A stretch of 64,000 bases of DNA from Sporisorium sorghi (Eukaryota; Basidiomycota; Ustilaginomycetes; Ustilaginales; Ustilaginaceae), in NCBI GenBank assembly GCA_023212695.1, contig JALCCG010000107.1, positions 1-64,000 on the forward strand, in the 5' to 3' direction. The translations under genes were made by a program, and so were the position numbers. Below are positions 29,625 to 39,572 of this stretch, piece by piece. Under the pieces are notes generated by a model, which was given only the letters and a program-made list of their open reading frames with translations, did not search any database and was not told where the DNA came from. The first letter of the stretch is position 1; every line of letters begins with the position of its first letter.

Positions 29625-30740
29625 GTCTGAAGAGAGGGGGGGAGGGAGAGAGGTGAGAGGGGTTTTGATGCGAGCGCGGCCTGGTGTGCTGTATCGGCGG
29701 TGCAATGTGGACGGTCGCTGCTGCTGAGATGGTGGTTGGTGGTGATGGCGACAGGTCAAGAAGGAAGAAGATGCTATGCAAGGAACGCTTTCTCTTTCAC
29801 ACCACACCCCGCAAAAACGACTTTTGGCCCCTTTTGAGGCTATCTCGGACGCATGCAGACCGAACCGCACTTGGATTTTTTCGGAAATTGTACCTTGATA
29901 CCAATCTTACACTCTGGCAAAAATCGAGCGATGCTCTGGGATGGCCCGTGGGAGAAAAAAAAAAGCTGAAATCGCCGACGCCGCGAGGCAGAGACTGCAG
30001 GGTTCAGCCAGTTGTGCGTCCCTGGCCCGTGTCCCACACAGCGCAGCACAGGCGAGGCTGCCCAGGCGAGAGAAAGGGTTCACAGAACGATGTCGGCATC
30101 GATCGATGCGCAGCAAGCGTGACGGCACTCTCTCTGCCCTCGACAAAAAAGCAGGCAGCAGAGTGAGACAAAGTTTTTGCTCGCCGGTGCCTTCCTAACG
30201 CTGTCGAATGGTACATGTATCGGAATGTCCGTTCAGCGCGCCAACGCCAAGGTTTTCTCTTATCAGTGCTCCCCAGTGGAATCGATGTGATCACAGCGAG
30301 CAGATGGGGATAAGGACTACAGTGCGCAGATGACGAAGAGGTGCGGAAAAAAGATGGCATGGAAGGGATGAAGTCACGTTGCGTCTTTCGCTCGATCTTG
30401 CTCGCTCTCAGAATCCCCGCACCTTTTTTGTGATTGCCGAGTCTGCTAATTTACTGCGCTGATCTCCATGAGATGCCGCTGTGCACTCAACACGATCCAG
30501 CTGCTGAACACTTCATCGCCATCTAGCGAAGGAGAGCTTGTGCTGTAATGTATCTGTGAGCTGACCATGGTGCCGAAGAGGTGTTGCCGACCGAACAACG
30601 CTGCGACAGAGCGTGGGAGAGAGCAAGAGGGAGGGAGAAGAGCAAGAGACGTGGGAATGAACGTCTGTGCGTTTCCTTGAAAGCGTTCCGATGTCTGACA
30701 GGCCAACGTGCATCACGGTGCATGTGCGCCTTTTTTCCGC

Positions 30741-30742
<2 letters not shown>

Positions 30743-30774
<32 letters not shown>
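30743..30774. repeat. Poly(T) tract, 32 nt
   Basis: An uninterrupted T run about 500 bp upstream of the rhodopsin ATG. Confidence 0.95.
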
Positions 30775-30913
30775 CCTTCGCATGCCGCTGCTGCTGGGTG
30801 CTGACATCAGTTCCAGGCGGCTCATGCCTCCACACTCTTCGGAGACTCTGGTCAGATGCTGATGCTCGATGCTTCTCGTTCGGAACCACCGATCTGGAGA
30901 GAAAAAGGTCAAA

Positions 30914-30988
30914 TGACTGACTGACTGACTGACTGACTGACTGCTGCTTCGGCCTTCTCGCTCTGGACTGAGTGACTGAGTGACTGAC
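30914..30988. repeat. (TGAC)n and (GACTGAGT)n tandem arrays
   Basis: About seven perfect TGAC units at 30914-30943, then after 22 bp nearly three units of GACTGAGT at 30966-30988. The two are related in sequence. Confidence 0.9.
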
Positions 30989-31277
30989 GTTTCGCTCTTC
31001 TTCTTTGCAGTCACACACTTCAGCAGAGCAGAGTCGACTGTGACCCGCGCGTCTGTGCGTTCTTGGAGGTGCTGAGCACTGCAGAGAGAGCATTCCTTTG
31101 GCATCGCAGTCAGCTTGTGCCGGGCCTGAGTTCGAGCAGCATCGTCGTCCCAAAGCTTATGAACGAGCCCCCCAGCTTGGTCCATCCGGTCATTACCCTC
31201 TCTTTGTCCTTCCACCACCACCACCATCTTGATCCTCAACGTCGACGTCGTAGCTCCCTCCTCTCCATCCATCCAAA

Positions 31278-32231
31278 ATGAACTCGTTCTACTACGACAG
31301 CGTCCTCGACGCCTTCAAGAAGCCCGAGGTCGGCATCCCGCCCATCCCGCCTCACCTCGAGCACCCCATCGTCTCGACCCAATGGGGTCACACGTACCTC
31401 TGGGTCGTCTTCTTCATCATGGCCGGCTTCTCGGTTCTCTTCTTCATCTCGTCCCAGCGCGCTTCGTACCGTTACCGTCTCATGCACACCACCACCTTCT
31501 TCATCACCTCGATCGCTGCGCTCTCGTACTTTGCCATGGCTACCGGTGTGGGCAAGACGCTCACCACCATTGGTGAGGGCCACGGTGCTCCTCGCGAGTT
31601 CTTCTTTGCTCGATGTAAGTTTCGACAATGACAGGAATTTTACTTTGTAGAGAAAGATACTGACGTTCCCCCTTTGGGTTTCACGACAGACATCGACTGG
31701 GCGCTGACGACGCCGCTGCTGCTGTTCGACCTCACGCTGCTGGCCGGACTGCCTGTTGCCGAGATCATCGTGCTCGTGCTCGCCGACGAAGTTATGATCG
31801 TCACGGGCGCCATCGCCGGAGTCCACCCGACCAAGACGGGCAAGTGGGGCTTCTTCACCTTCTCGTGCATCGCGTTCGCCTGGGTGCTGCTGCAGCTCGT
31901 CACCTCGGGCCGCTCCACCGCCTTCCTGCGCAGCCCCAAGGTCGGCGGCCTGTACAACCAGATCTCGCTCGCTCTCGTCGTCGTGTGGACGCTGTACCCC
32001 ATCGCGTTTGCGCTGTGCGAGGGCACGGGCAAGCTCAACCCGGACAAGGAGATCTTGTTCTTTGCCATCTTGGATGTGATCGCTAAGCCCTTGTGGGGCG
32101 CTTGGCTGCTCATTGCTACGCCGGACGAGGGTCACGTGCTGGTGCCCGAGTCGCTGTGCGCTCCTGCGGGTTTGCCTGCTAGCGGTGGTTACGGCGCTAT
32201 TTCGCAGGAGCCCCGTGCTGAGGACGCCTAA
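31278..32231 (+). CDS. Microbial rhodopsin, predicted light-driven proton pump
   Basis: Two exons, 31278-31614 and 31690-32231, with a 75-nt intron (GTAAGT/GACAG), give a 292-aa seven-helix retinal protein. The motif ARYIDWALTTPLLLFDL gives R112, D115 and D126, equivalent to bacteriorhodopsin R82, D85 and D96. D145 matches D115, E223 and E233 match the proton-release glutamates E194/E204, D241 matches D212, and K245 in LDVIAK is the retinal Schiff-base lysine. With both proton acceptor and donor present it should pump protons out of the cell, as shown for fungal rhodopsins of this class. The position of BR W189 is F. It lies in the plasma membrane by family. Confidence 0.93.
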
Positions 32232-32959
32232 GCGTCAAGCACTCGCTCATCGCTGTGCGGGCGGTCATCCACGCGCTAACGACAGCACGTCGACCGCTCG
32301 CACGCACGTACGCACTTGCCACAACCCCACCCGCGCTTTTAAGAACCCCTCTCCACTCCCAACGTCCCTCAACATTCTCCTTCCTCTTGGCGAATCTACC
32401 CCACCATCCTCTGCCTCTTTTCTTCCCATCTTATCTTGCATAGCCGTGCCCTTTGAGTGCCAATTCGAACGCCTTTGAAGGATTCTGCTTTTTGCGTGAC
32501 TTGCCTGTGCAGCGCTTTTCGAGAGGGATCTGCTCTTGAGGTTTGGCTCGGGCCGCATCCCGACATGCGACCTTCGGTGGTACATGACGGAGCGCAAGAG
32601 TGTGCGCGAGAGACAGCGCCGTTGAGAGCGCGTGGGAACTCGTATGTCGGTGAAGCGAGGGAGGAATGACACGAAGGGATGGAAGAGAAGTCGGATTTTC
32701 CGTGCCTTCTTTTCGTGGTGCCTTTTTTGAATGTCGCCGTCAAACAGCGTCTTTCGCATGCCCTTTGACACATCGACAACGATTCACACACTGTGACACA
32801 TCCGCAACGCCGCCACACGGCCTCTCATCTGCAGAGCAAGAGTCGGAACGCAAGCCAAACGCGACCAAGTGCGGGGAATCCTTGGTTTTGGCACGGTCGG
32901 AATGTCTATGTACACGTCGTAGCCCTCAGCGCTTCGGAGAGCTGGCTCGTCATCCTAGC
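32232..32959. other. Convergent 3' region between rhodopsin and SPF1 genes
   Basis: A 728-bp region with the two 3' ends. No gene, repeat or RNA is recognised. Confidence 0.4.
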
Positions 32960-35900
32960 CTACAGATCCTTCTTCTCGCCCTGCGTCTCCTCAGCAATAC
33001 GCTTCTCCACCAGCTCCCTTTTCCTCCTCTCCACCCGTCTCTCCTGGCCCTTCGTGACCAGCGCCTTGGGCTTCACGTCCGCGAACAGCCCCCAGAAGCT
33101 CTCCAGCACATAGCTACCCAAAAAGTCCACCGTCATCGCCATGACCAGCTTCACCTGGTAGCCGGATTCCATCTTCACGAGCTGCAGCCACTCGTTCAAT
33201 TCAGGCGAGAACTCGGTCGCACCCGCGATCGCAATGCCCCCGACACCGACCAGGCCGTACCAGAGGAACTTGTTTTCGCGGATCGACTCGCGCCACGGCC
33301 GGCCGATGTAGTTGACCGCAAACGTCGAAATGGTCTGCGAGAGCCCCAACAGGTAAACGCCGGTGTTGAGCAACGAGGGGGAGAACTTGGCCTCGAGGTC
33401 GATCACGTCGTCCAGCGACTCGTACGCTACAGACAGCGTCTGGATGTAGTGCATGGTCGCAATGTGCAGCGCGGTCTGCGTGAGGATCGACCCGAACACG
33501 TAGGCGTTGAGGATGTTCGCAACGGGCCGTTCTTTGGAGAGTTTTTCGATGGGCTGACCGCGCGAGATGCACAGGAAGCACACGGACGCCAGCATGCCCG
33601 AAATCGTCACCTGGTAGTCGCCGAACTTGATGCCGTCCAGATACAGCACCGAAAGCGAGTAGGCCTGGATGAGACAGTTGAGCGCGAGGATCTTGTACAT
33701 CTGAATCGTCGCCACCAGCGTGCACCTCCCTTGGCGGATGATGGCAATGATCGACCCCACATTGGACAGTTTGGACGTAAACGGCGCAGCGACCGACGCA
33801 TCGCCCAGCCGGATCTGCGGCGGCCCATCCTCCAGATCCGCATCCGCCATCGTCGATGTGATGGCCGACAAGTCGAACTTTGCCGCGCGATCCGTGGTGC
33901 GCGCCGTGTTCATCCTAGCCAGCGCATCGTCGCGCGCCTTTTCGAGCTCGGGGAATTTTTCCTTAAGCGCAGGCGGCACCGGCGGAGGCGGCTGCCCAAA
34001 TCGCGCCGTCAGCGAGAGCTGCGACTCGTACACCTTCTTCATGCGCTCCATGCGCTGGTGCTCGGCGATCTTGGCCAGATCCTCCGGCGTACCGTCGAGC
34101 AGCGCCACGCCGATGTTCGCCGCCTTGAGCGCTCCAACGTCGTTGGTGCCGTCGCCGGCCATGAGCGTGATGTAGCCGAGCGACTTGAGCGAGTTGAGGA
34201 TGAATTCCTTTTGCGAGGGCGAGACACGCGCGTAGACCCACGTGTTCTGCACCAGCTGGTCCCACGCCTTGGCGTTGTCCTGGTACTGCTTCATCGCAAC
34301 GCCCGTGATGCAGATGTCGTACTTGTCAAACAGCGTCGTGTCGATCGCATCCGTCGCCTTGACGGGGATGATGACCTTTTCGTCCACCGAGCGCCACACC
34401 AGGTCCTGCTCCGACGTCGCGCCCTCGCGAATATCCAAAATCAGCGTCTCGCGGTCCACAATCTCAACCTGCGTAGCCACATGCACAGCCGTCAGCGGAT
34501 TGTCGCCCGTAATCATGATGCAGCGGTGCGAAGAGTCGTTGAGCTGCTTGAGCGACTCGACGGCATCGGGCTTGAGCGGGCAGTGGAAGACGAGGAAGCC
34601 GGCAAACTTGAGCTCGGCCTCGACCTGGTCTCGCTGCATGTTGTTGATCGCATTCGTGTCGTTGGCCGAGACCTTGTCGACGAAGCGGTATCCGAGCGCG
34701 AGCACACGCGACCCTCGGCGCGTGAAAGCCTTGTAGGTCTCGTCGTAGTGCGCGGGCAGCTGGGCAAACATGGTCTTGAGCGTCTCGGGTGCGCCTTTGA
34801 CCGAGATCATGACGCGGCGGTTGCCGCTCTGGTCGATGACGTGGTTGATGGTCGACATGCGCTTGAGCGCTGAGGAGAACTGGAAGCGGCGGCGGACCTG
34901 CACGCCGAAACGGTGCGGGCCTGCTTTAGGGTCGGTGGGGGTCAGCAGGTCGCCCTTGTTGAGCTTCCAGTCCATGGCCTCGAGCGTCGTTTTCTCCATA
35001 GGGTCACCGACGAGACCGTCTTCGAGGAGCACAAGTGCGTGCGCCGAAGCCAGCGTCAGCGTCGTTTCAGCGGAAGCCTCCTTGAGCGGGATCAAGGGCG
35101 AGTCGCCGCCGGGCGAGCAGTTGACTACGCCCTGCACTTCGAGATCCTCTCCGGTGATGGTTCCGGTCTTGTCGAAGCAGCAGACATCGACGCGGCCAGC
35201 GTACGGGATGCGGAAGGGTTCGGTGCAGAAGATGGCATACTTGGCAAGAGCCATGAGCGAAGCATTCACCGCCATGGAAAGCTCCATAGGAAGCTCGGGC
35301 GGGACGACCGAGGTGATGATCAGAACGCAATCCAGCAAAAGCTTGCCCTTGGGTCGCTCCATCTCGGTACCGCGTACCCACACATAACCACTGGCGGCAA
35401 TGGCAAAGATGAGGAGGAAGCCGATGAAGACGAAACTCTCGATGTTGTTGGCGGTGACGCGCGATTCGTTCTGGAAGACCATGAGGCGGATAAGCTGGCC
35501 CTGCGAGGTTCCGAATCCGGTGCGGAGGACGATGCCCAGCGCGCCATTGTCGGGAGCACGCAGCTTGGCGTAGGCGCTGTCGGCTTCGGGAGCGGTGGTC
35601 TGGAGCACCTTGGTGCCTCCAAAGACGACATTGTTGCGGTCGGCGCCGTTGACGTCGAGGATGCCCTTGCCGTCGCGCAGCTCGATGTTTTCCTTGAGCA
35701 AAGGGGTGCTCTCACCGGAGAGCATGGCCTCGTTGACGATTGTGGATCCGGAGACGAGCAGCAAGTCGCAGGGAGTCGCCGAGTCCTCCTTGGAGCGGTC
35801 GATCGAGACGAGGTCGCCAGGGAGCAGATCGGACGTCTGCATCTCTGTCCACTTTCCGGTGCGGTAGACCCAGATGTTATAAGGCTGGATGGACATGGTC

Positions 35901-36691
35901 CTGAACTCGCTGAGCGTGCGCAGACGCTGGAAGACGACGGTGCACTCGAAGACGACGAGCATGAAGAGTGTGAAAAGCGAGTAGTACCAGTACTCGTCGA
36001 GCATCCAAAGACCGACGCAAAACACCTGGAAGACGAAGAAGGGCGCGACGGCATGTTCGAGGAAGAGGTCGACAAAGTTGGGCTTGGGGATGTCGAGCTC
36101 GTTCTTGCCGAATGTACCGAGGGCAAGCTCGACATCCTTGTCGGTCTTGAAGCCGCGGTTGGATTGGAACTGCGAGAGGTGCGGCTTCGCATCCGCTGGA
36201 TACGGCAGACGGCGGAAGGTAGGCTCCTTGATGAGCGGCGAGACAAAGATGTCGGTGGGTGCGGCGGAAGCGTCGGGAGTGGCGAGGATGTACTTGTCGG
36301 CCTGGTAGGTGAACGAGATCTCGATGGGGAGGTTGGCGCGCTCTACGCGGTCGAGGGAGACGATGGCGCCTTCGCCCTTGTGCGGGAGAGGATGAACGCG
36401 GACGAGCTCAGCATCTTCGAGACCCTTTGCGGAAACGCACGTGGTGAGGACCTTGGCGGCGATGCTCCATTTTGTGATGAGGAAGCTGAGTGCGTGACCA
36501 GTGACCAGGAGGACGGTGAACACAAAAGTCCACTCCTCGGACTTGACCCAGTCGTCGTACTTGAGCAAGTAGGCGTACGCCCAGACAGGGTAGAGCGAGA
36601 GGAAGGGGATCACGTAGAGATGGAGATGGGTGGGGATGCTCTTGTGCAGCGAGACCGAGGCGATCTCGGGGGATTGAATGGCGATCTTCAT
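32960..36691 (-). CDS. SPF1: P5A-type ATPase, ER transmembrane helix dislocase
   Basis: A 1243-aa P-type ATPase close to yeast Spf1 in length. It shows the phosphorylation motif FDKTGTIT with D507, the P5A-specific TM4 motif PPELPMELSMAVNASL, LSGESTP in the actuator domain, MAGDGTNDVGALK in the hinge, and about ten or more membrane helices with two extra N-terminal ones. P5A pumps remove mis-inserted tail-anchored and signal-anchor helices from the ER membrane. The start was set at ATG 36691 because the residues (MKIAIQSPEIASVSLH) fit the family; the upstream frame extension does not. It is divergent from DAD4. Very long ORFs on the opposite strand are composition shadows. Confidence 0.95.
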   Translation of the reverse strand: MKIAIQSPEIASVSLHKSIPTHLHLYVIPFLSLYPVWAYAYLLKYDDWVKSEEWTFVFTVLLVTGHALSFLITKWSIAAKVLTTCVSAKGLEDAELVRVHPLPHKGEGAIVSLDRVERANLPIEISFTYQADKYILATPDASAAPTDIFVSPLIKEPTFRRLPYPADAKPHLSQFQSNRGFKTDKDVELALGTFGKNELDIPKPNFVDLFLEHAVAPFFVFQVFCVGLWMLDEYWYYSLFTLFMLVVFECTVVFQRLRTLSEFRTMSIQPYNIWVYRTGKWTEMQTSDLLPGDLVSIDRSKEDSATPCDLLLVSGSTIVNEAMLSGESTPLLKENIELRDGKGILDVNGADRNNVVFGGTKVLQTTAPEADSAYAKLRAPDNGALGIVLRTGFGTSQGQLIRLMVFQNESRVTANNIESFVFIGFLLIFAIAASGYVWVRGTEMERPKGKLLLDCVLIITSVVPPELPMELSMAVNASLMALAKYAIFCTEPFRIPYAGRVDVCCFDKTGTITGEDLEVQGVVNCSPGGDSPLIPLKEASAETTLTLASAHALVLLEDGLVGDPMEKTTLEAMDWKLNKGDLLTPTDPKAGPHRFGVQVRRRFQFSSALKRMSTINHVIDQSGNRRVMISVKGAPETLKTMFAQLPAHYDETYKAFTRRGSRVLALGYRFVDKVSANDTNAINNMQRDQVEAELKFAGFLVFHCPLKPDAVESLKQLNDSSHRCIMITGDNPLTAVHVATQVEIVDRETLILDIREGATSEQDLVWRSVDEKVIIPVKATDAIDTTLFDKYDICITGVAMKQYQDNAKAWDQLVQNTWVYARVSPSQKEFILNSLKSLGYITLMAGDGTNDVGALKAANIGVALLDGTPEDLAKIAEHQRMERMKKVYESQLSLTARFGQPPPPVPPALKEKFPELEKARDDALARMNTARTTDRAAKFDLSAITSTMADADLEDGPPQIRLGDASVAAPFTSKLSNVGSIIAIIRQGRCTLVATIQMYKILALNCLIQAYSLSVLYLDGIKFGDYQVTISGMLASVCFLCISRGQPIEKLSKERPVANILNAYVFGSILTQTALHIATMHYIQTLSVAYESLDDVIDLEAKFSPSLLNTGVYLLGLSQTISTFAVNYIGRPWRESIRENKFLWYGLVGVGGIAIAGATEFSPELNEWLQLVKMESGYQVKLVMAMTVDFLGSYVLESFWGLFADVKPKALVTKGQERRVERRKRELVEKRIAEETQGEKKDL

Positions 36692-36914
36692 GCCGGGCCA
36701 AGATGTGCACCTGTTGCAACCCGAGGAGCAGGAGTTTGCGGTTTGATCAAAGGAACACCTTGTTGATGGGGTATTGGTGCCCTGAGAGATGATCTTGAGG
36801 CGATGGAGGACGAGAAACAAGAAATTGGCGAATGGTGTTGCTTTTGCGTTTTGCGTTGGGACCAACTGATTCGCGATTGGCAATCAACGAACACCGAGAA
36901 GATCTTCTGCCGGC

Positions 36915-36921
<7 letters not shown>

Positions 36922-36952
<31 letters not shown>
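36922..36952. repeat. (AG)n dinucleotide repeat
   Basis: About fifteen perfect AG units in the SPF1 leader or promoter. Confidence 0.95.
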
Positions 36953-36961
<9 letters not shown>

Positions 36962-37008
36962 GGAAAGCTCTTTTCTTCTGCGCTCCACGTCGATTCGTGC
37001 GCGGCCTC

Positions 37009-37047
37009 TTTTTTTTTTTTTTTTTTTTTTCTTTTTTTTTTTTTTTT
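37009..37047. repeat. Interrupted poly(T) tract, T22-C-T16
   Basis: A T tract with a single C, central in the SPF1/DAD4 divergent promoter. Confidence 0.95.
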
Positions 37048-37092
37048 GGCAGCAGAGGCGATTTTTCTATAAATGTTAGAGTGTCCAACATC

Positions 37093-37098
37093 ACGCGT
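37093..37098. promoter_or_regulatory. MCB motif upstream of DAD4
   Basis: One ACGCGT box, 158 bp before the DAD4 ATG and 20 bp after a TATAAA. It is consistent with, but does not prove, cell-cycle control of a kinetochore gene. Confidence 0.35.
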
Positions 37099-37255
37099 GG
37101 CCTGTCGCACGAAAAGAAAATGCTCTGAACACGAACAAATTGAGAGACGCGCGCGTGTGTTTGCAGAGCAACACTTTGAAAAGTTACACATCAGATTTGC
37201 TCGTCATCATCACCACCACCTCGAGCGCAACATCTCGCTTGCTGATTAGATCACA

Positions 37256-37648
37256 ATGGAGAACCCACATGTGAGTGTCGCATACGATTACGCCACGAAA
37301 GAAGCTAGCTGACATCCAGCTCCCGTAAACCTGCCAACAGGAGGAGAGGCAGTCGCTGCTGCTCGAACGAATCACAAAGAGCGTCCATCGTCTCAACGAG
37401 GCTCTGCTCGAACTCGACCGATCCGTGGTCGAGATCAACAATCACAATCAGGCGATCACCATCGTTGCCGACCTATCTGAAGCTGTACGTCATCGTCGCA
37501 CCATTCTCAGCTAGCTGCGCCTGCACGGGTGTGACTAACTCAAAACCTTGCTTTTCTGTTCAAACAGTACCGAAGGAACGCAGCGTTCAACTTGGCCAAT
37601 ATGGAGGCTGCCGACGAAGATGGACTCAACAACGCCAACATGGACTGA
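37256..37648 (+). CDS. DAD4: DASH complex subunit DAD4
   Basis: A three-exon gene with exons 37256-37270, 37341-37484 and 37568-37648, giving 79 aa, all introns in phase 0. Exon 1 encodes only MENPH, the usual DAD4 start. Exon 2 carries the heptad-like helix with RITKSVHRLNEALLELDRSV. Exon 3 begins with YRRNAAFNL, matching the family's conserved YRRN. Donors GTGAGT and GTACGT and acceptors AACAG/AACAG support the model. The DASH ring couples kinetochores to spindle microtubules in fungi. The gene is too short and split to appear as one ORF. Confidence 0.85.
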
Positions 37649-39572
37649 GCGCCGTGTTGACAGAAGCACCTGTCTTCGCGGCTGCGCTGCCTAGACACCT
37701 CCGAACTCGCTTGACGCCGACCTTGCCGGCTTGTATTTGTACCGCTTCCCGTCTCTTGGCATCCTTTTCGTATCCGACAGTGGACATGGCGCTCCTGCGG
37801 ATCTGTGAAATCGATATATACCCTTTCGCATAGATCGAGCTTGCCATGGTTTCTGCTTTTCTCGCACCGAGCTGAAGCGCTCTTATCGACTACGACTGAG
37901 CAGGATCACAAACCGATTTCAAGGGTCGCAACCTTTAACGAGCTTCAAGGCTCTGAATGATCATGTTTTCGACAGTCAACGAGGTTGAGGAGCGAGAAAG
38001 AAATCGCTCGATGCGATTCCCCGATTGATGCGATCGGCCGATGGAGAGCCGGATTTGGCACGCTTCCTCTGATCGTCATGCTCAGCTTGTGCCTCAATCG
38101 CTCCTGCCTTTGGATCTAGTTGCTCATTATCCTGCCTCTCGATCGCAGCGACATGATCTATGCAGGATCATCATTGAGCTGCAGAAAGGACAAGATTAGA
38201 GCCGAGACCTCCTTCTGCCAACGCTTCTAATCCGGTACAGTCCGGGACTTGTCCAAGAAGCCCGACTTGGCCGACTATCTTGTCGTGCTTCCGTGTCCGA
38301 CTCTGTGTCCGACGCCGGCCTGGTTGGGTCCTCATTCTAGAAGAAGCTTGCGGATGTTTCCGCCACTTCGAAGCAGCAGACAGAAAACCTTTTTGCAGTG
38401 ATGTGTATTCTACAACGTCGCGCATAGTATCGAGACCACGAGTTGGAGCCGCACGGCGCAATTGCCGGAGGGAGATAGGAGCAGCACGAATCAGACAGAC
38501 ACAGCACCGGAAGAGAAGAAAACTCGCCCGACTTGCCGCTCTGACGGTTTCTGATTGGTCGCCCCGCAGCAGCATGAACTTGGCATCAGGCGCACATGGT
38601 ACGAGTTCATTGTTCCAAAGATAAGGGAGGTGCACACTTTTTTGCCGAGGTTTTTCGATCAACGAGCGGAAAGGAGTTGCAAAATTTGGCCGACGGCGTG
38701 GGCGGCTTGGCCAGCCAGCGGCTCGTGTCGTTCTTGTTCTCCTCCTCAGACACTCGAGCCGGCTCTTGACACCCAAAGGAGACATCAGCTCTAGAGGCGT
38801 GCTTTGTATGCTCACTAGCTGTGTGGCAGATGTCGTTGACAGGGAGGAGCCATCAATGCGTCGTGTGCTCGAGACGAAAAAAGGCTCGGTCGCGAATCGG
38901 ATGGCGAGATCAGTCAGTCTTCGACAGCCACTTGTGCGAGCGCTTAAGCTTCTGAAACAAACGATTCGACGTTGTCCTATCACGTCAGAACCACATGCTT
39001 AAGCGAAGAGGGCATGCTGTCGCTCTCTCAAAAAAATTTCACCGCGGACTCTAAACCCGATCTTCCACAGGCACAAGTTGGCCGTTGATAACGCCGAAGA
39101 TTGCCACCTTTCCTCTACGCTCGATGTGATGCAAGGACGACGCTCGTTGGCTGACTGCATTTGGACCGAACTCGGCATGCACAAACTTTGTTCTTGGCAG
39201 GGTGTTACGATAGATAAGAACAAGATGTGCGTCTAATCGATCCATGCATGCATGTATGTACGAACAGCTGCTGCTGCCGCGTGCGCCATCATCGTGTGCT
39301 TTACTGCGGGGAGGAGGCCTGTAGAAGATTTCGCTTCGGAAGGCTGATTGATGCAAGTGTTATCTCTTCCTCCCTCTCTCTCTCTGTCGTCGTGGGGAAG
39401 ACAGGGTGATTCTTCCCAACGTGGCGTTGTGACCTTCGCTGCGATCAGTCGCTAATCGAGTGAGCAAGCGAGCCTCAGCTTCGTCCTATAGTACTTAATC
39501 ACGGGCTCTTTCACCACACCTTCTCGCATCCACCTCCATCATCATCCTCACCTCCATCCCCCTCCCGCAACG
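37649..39572. other. Large gene-free region between DAD4 and the allantoate-permease-like gene
   Basis: 1.9 kb with no supported gene. A 270-codon open frame on the minus strand at 38171-38983 begins only at GTG and has no recognisable domain. Near the transporter there are GATA motifs (listed separately). No repeat or RNA is seen. Confidence 0.45.
39209..39365. promoter_or_regulatory. GATA-factor motifs upstream of transporter
   Basis: Overlapping GATAG/GATAAG at 39209-39218 and TTATCT (AGATAA on the other strand) at 39360-39365, about 360 and 210 bp before the ATG. Fungal nitrogen-catabolite GATA factors bind HGATAR, usually at paired sites. Their role here is inferred from the permease family downstream. 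Confidence 0.4.

Larger units (their letters stand above)
29625..31277. other. Large divergent intergenic region, E2 and rhodopsin promoters
   Basis: A 1653-bp region with no convincing gene. It has a 32-nt poly(T) at 30743-30774, a TGAC array at 30914-30943 and an 8-bp-period GACTGAGT array at 30966-30988, all within about 540 bp of the rhodopsin ATG. Confidence 0.5.
36692..37255. promoter_or_regulatory. Divergent promoter between SPF1 and DAD4
   Basis: A 564-bp region with a GA dinucleotide array at 36922-36952, T22 and T16 tracts at 37009-37030 and 37032-37047, TATAAA at 37068-37073 and an ACGCGT box at 37093-37098. Confidence 0.5.

Noticed and set aside
30914..30988. Tandem arrays upstream of the rhodopsin considered as a CRISPR-like or satellite array
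   Set aside because: The units are only 4-8 bp without spacers; they are simple microsatellites.
32666..36766. Two long plus-strand frames (735 and 617 codons) opposite SPF1
   Set aside because: They are composition shadows of the P5A ATPase. The SPF1 frame carries all motifs.
38171..38983. A 270-codon minus-strand open frame
   Set aside because: It starts only at GTG, is Arg/Ser-rich without a domain, and has no ATG-supported exon structure.
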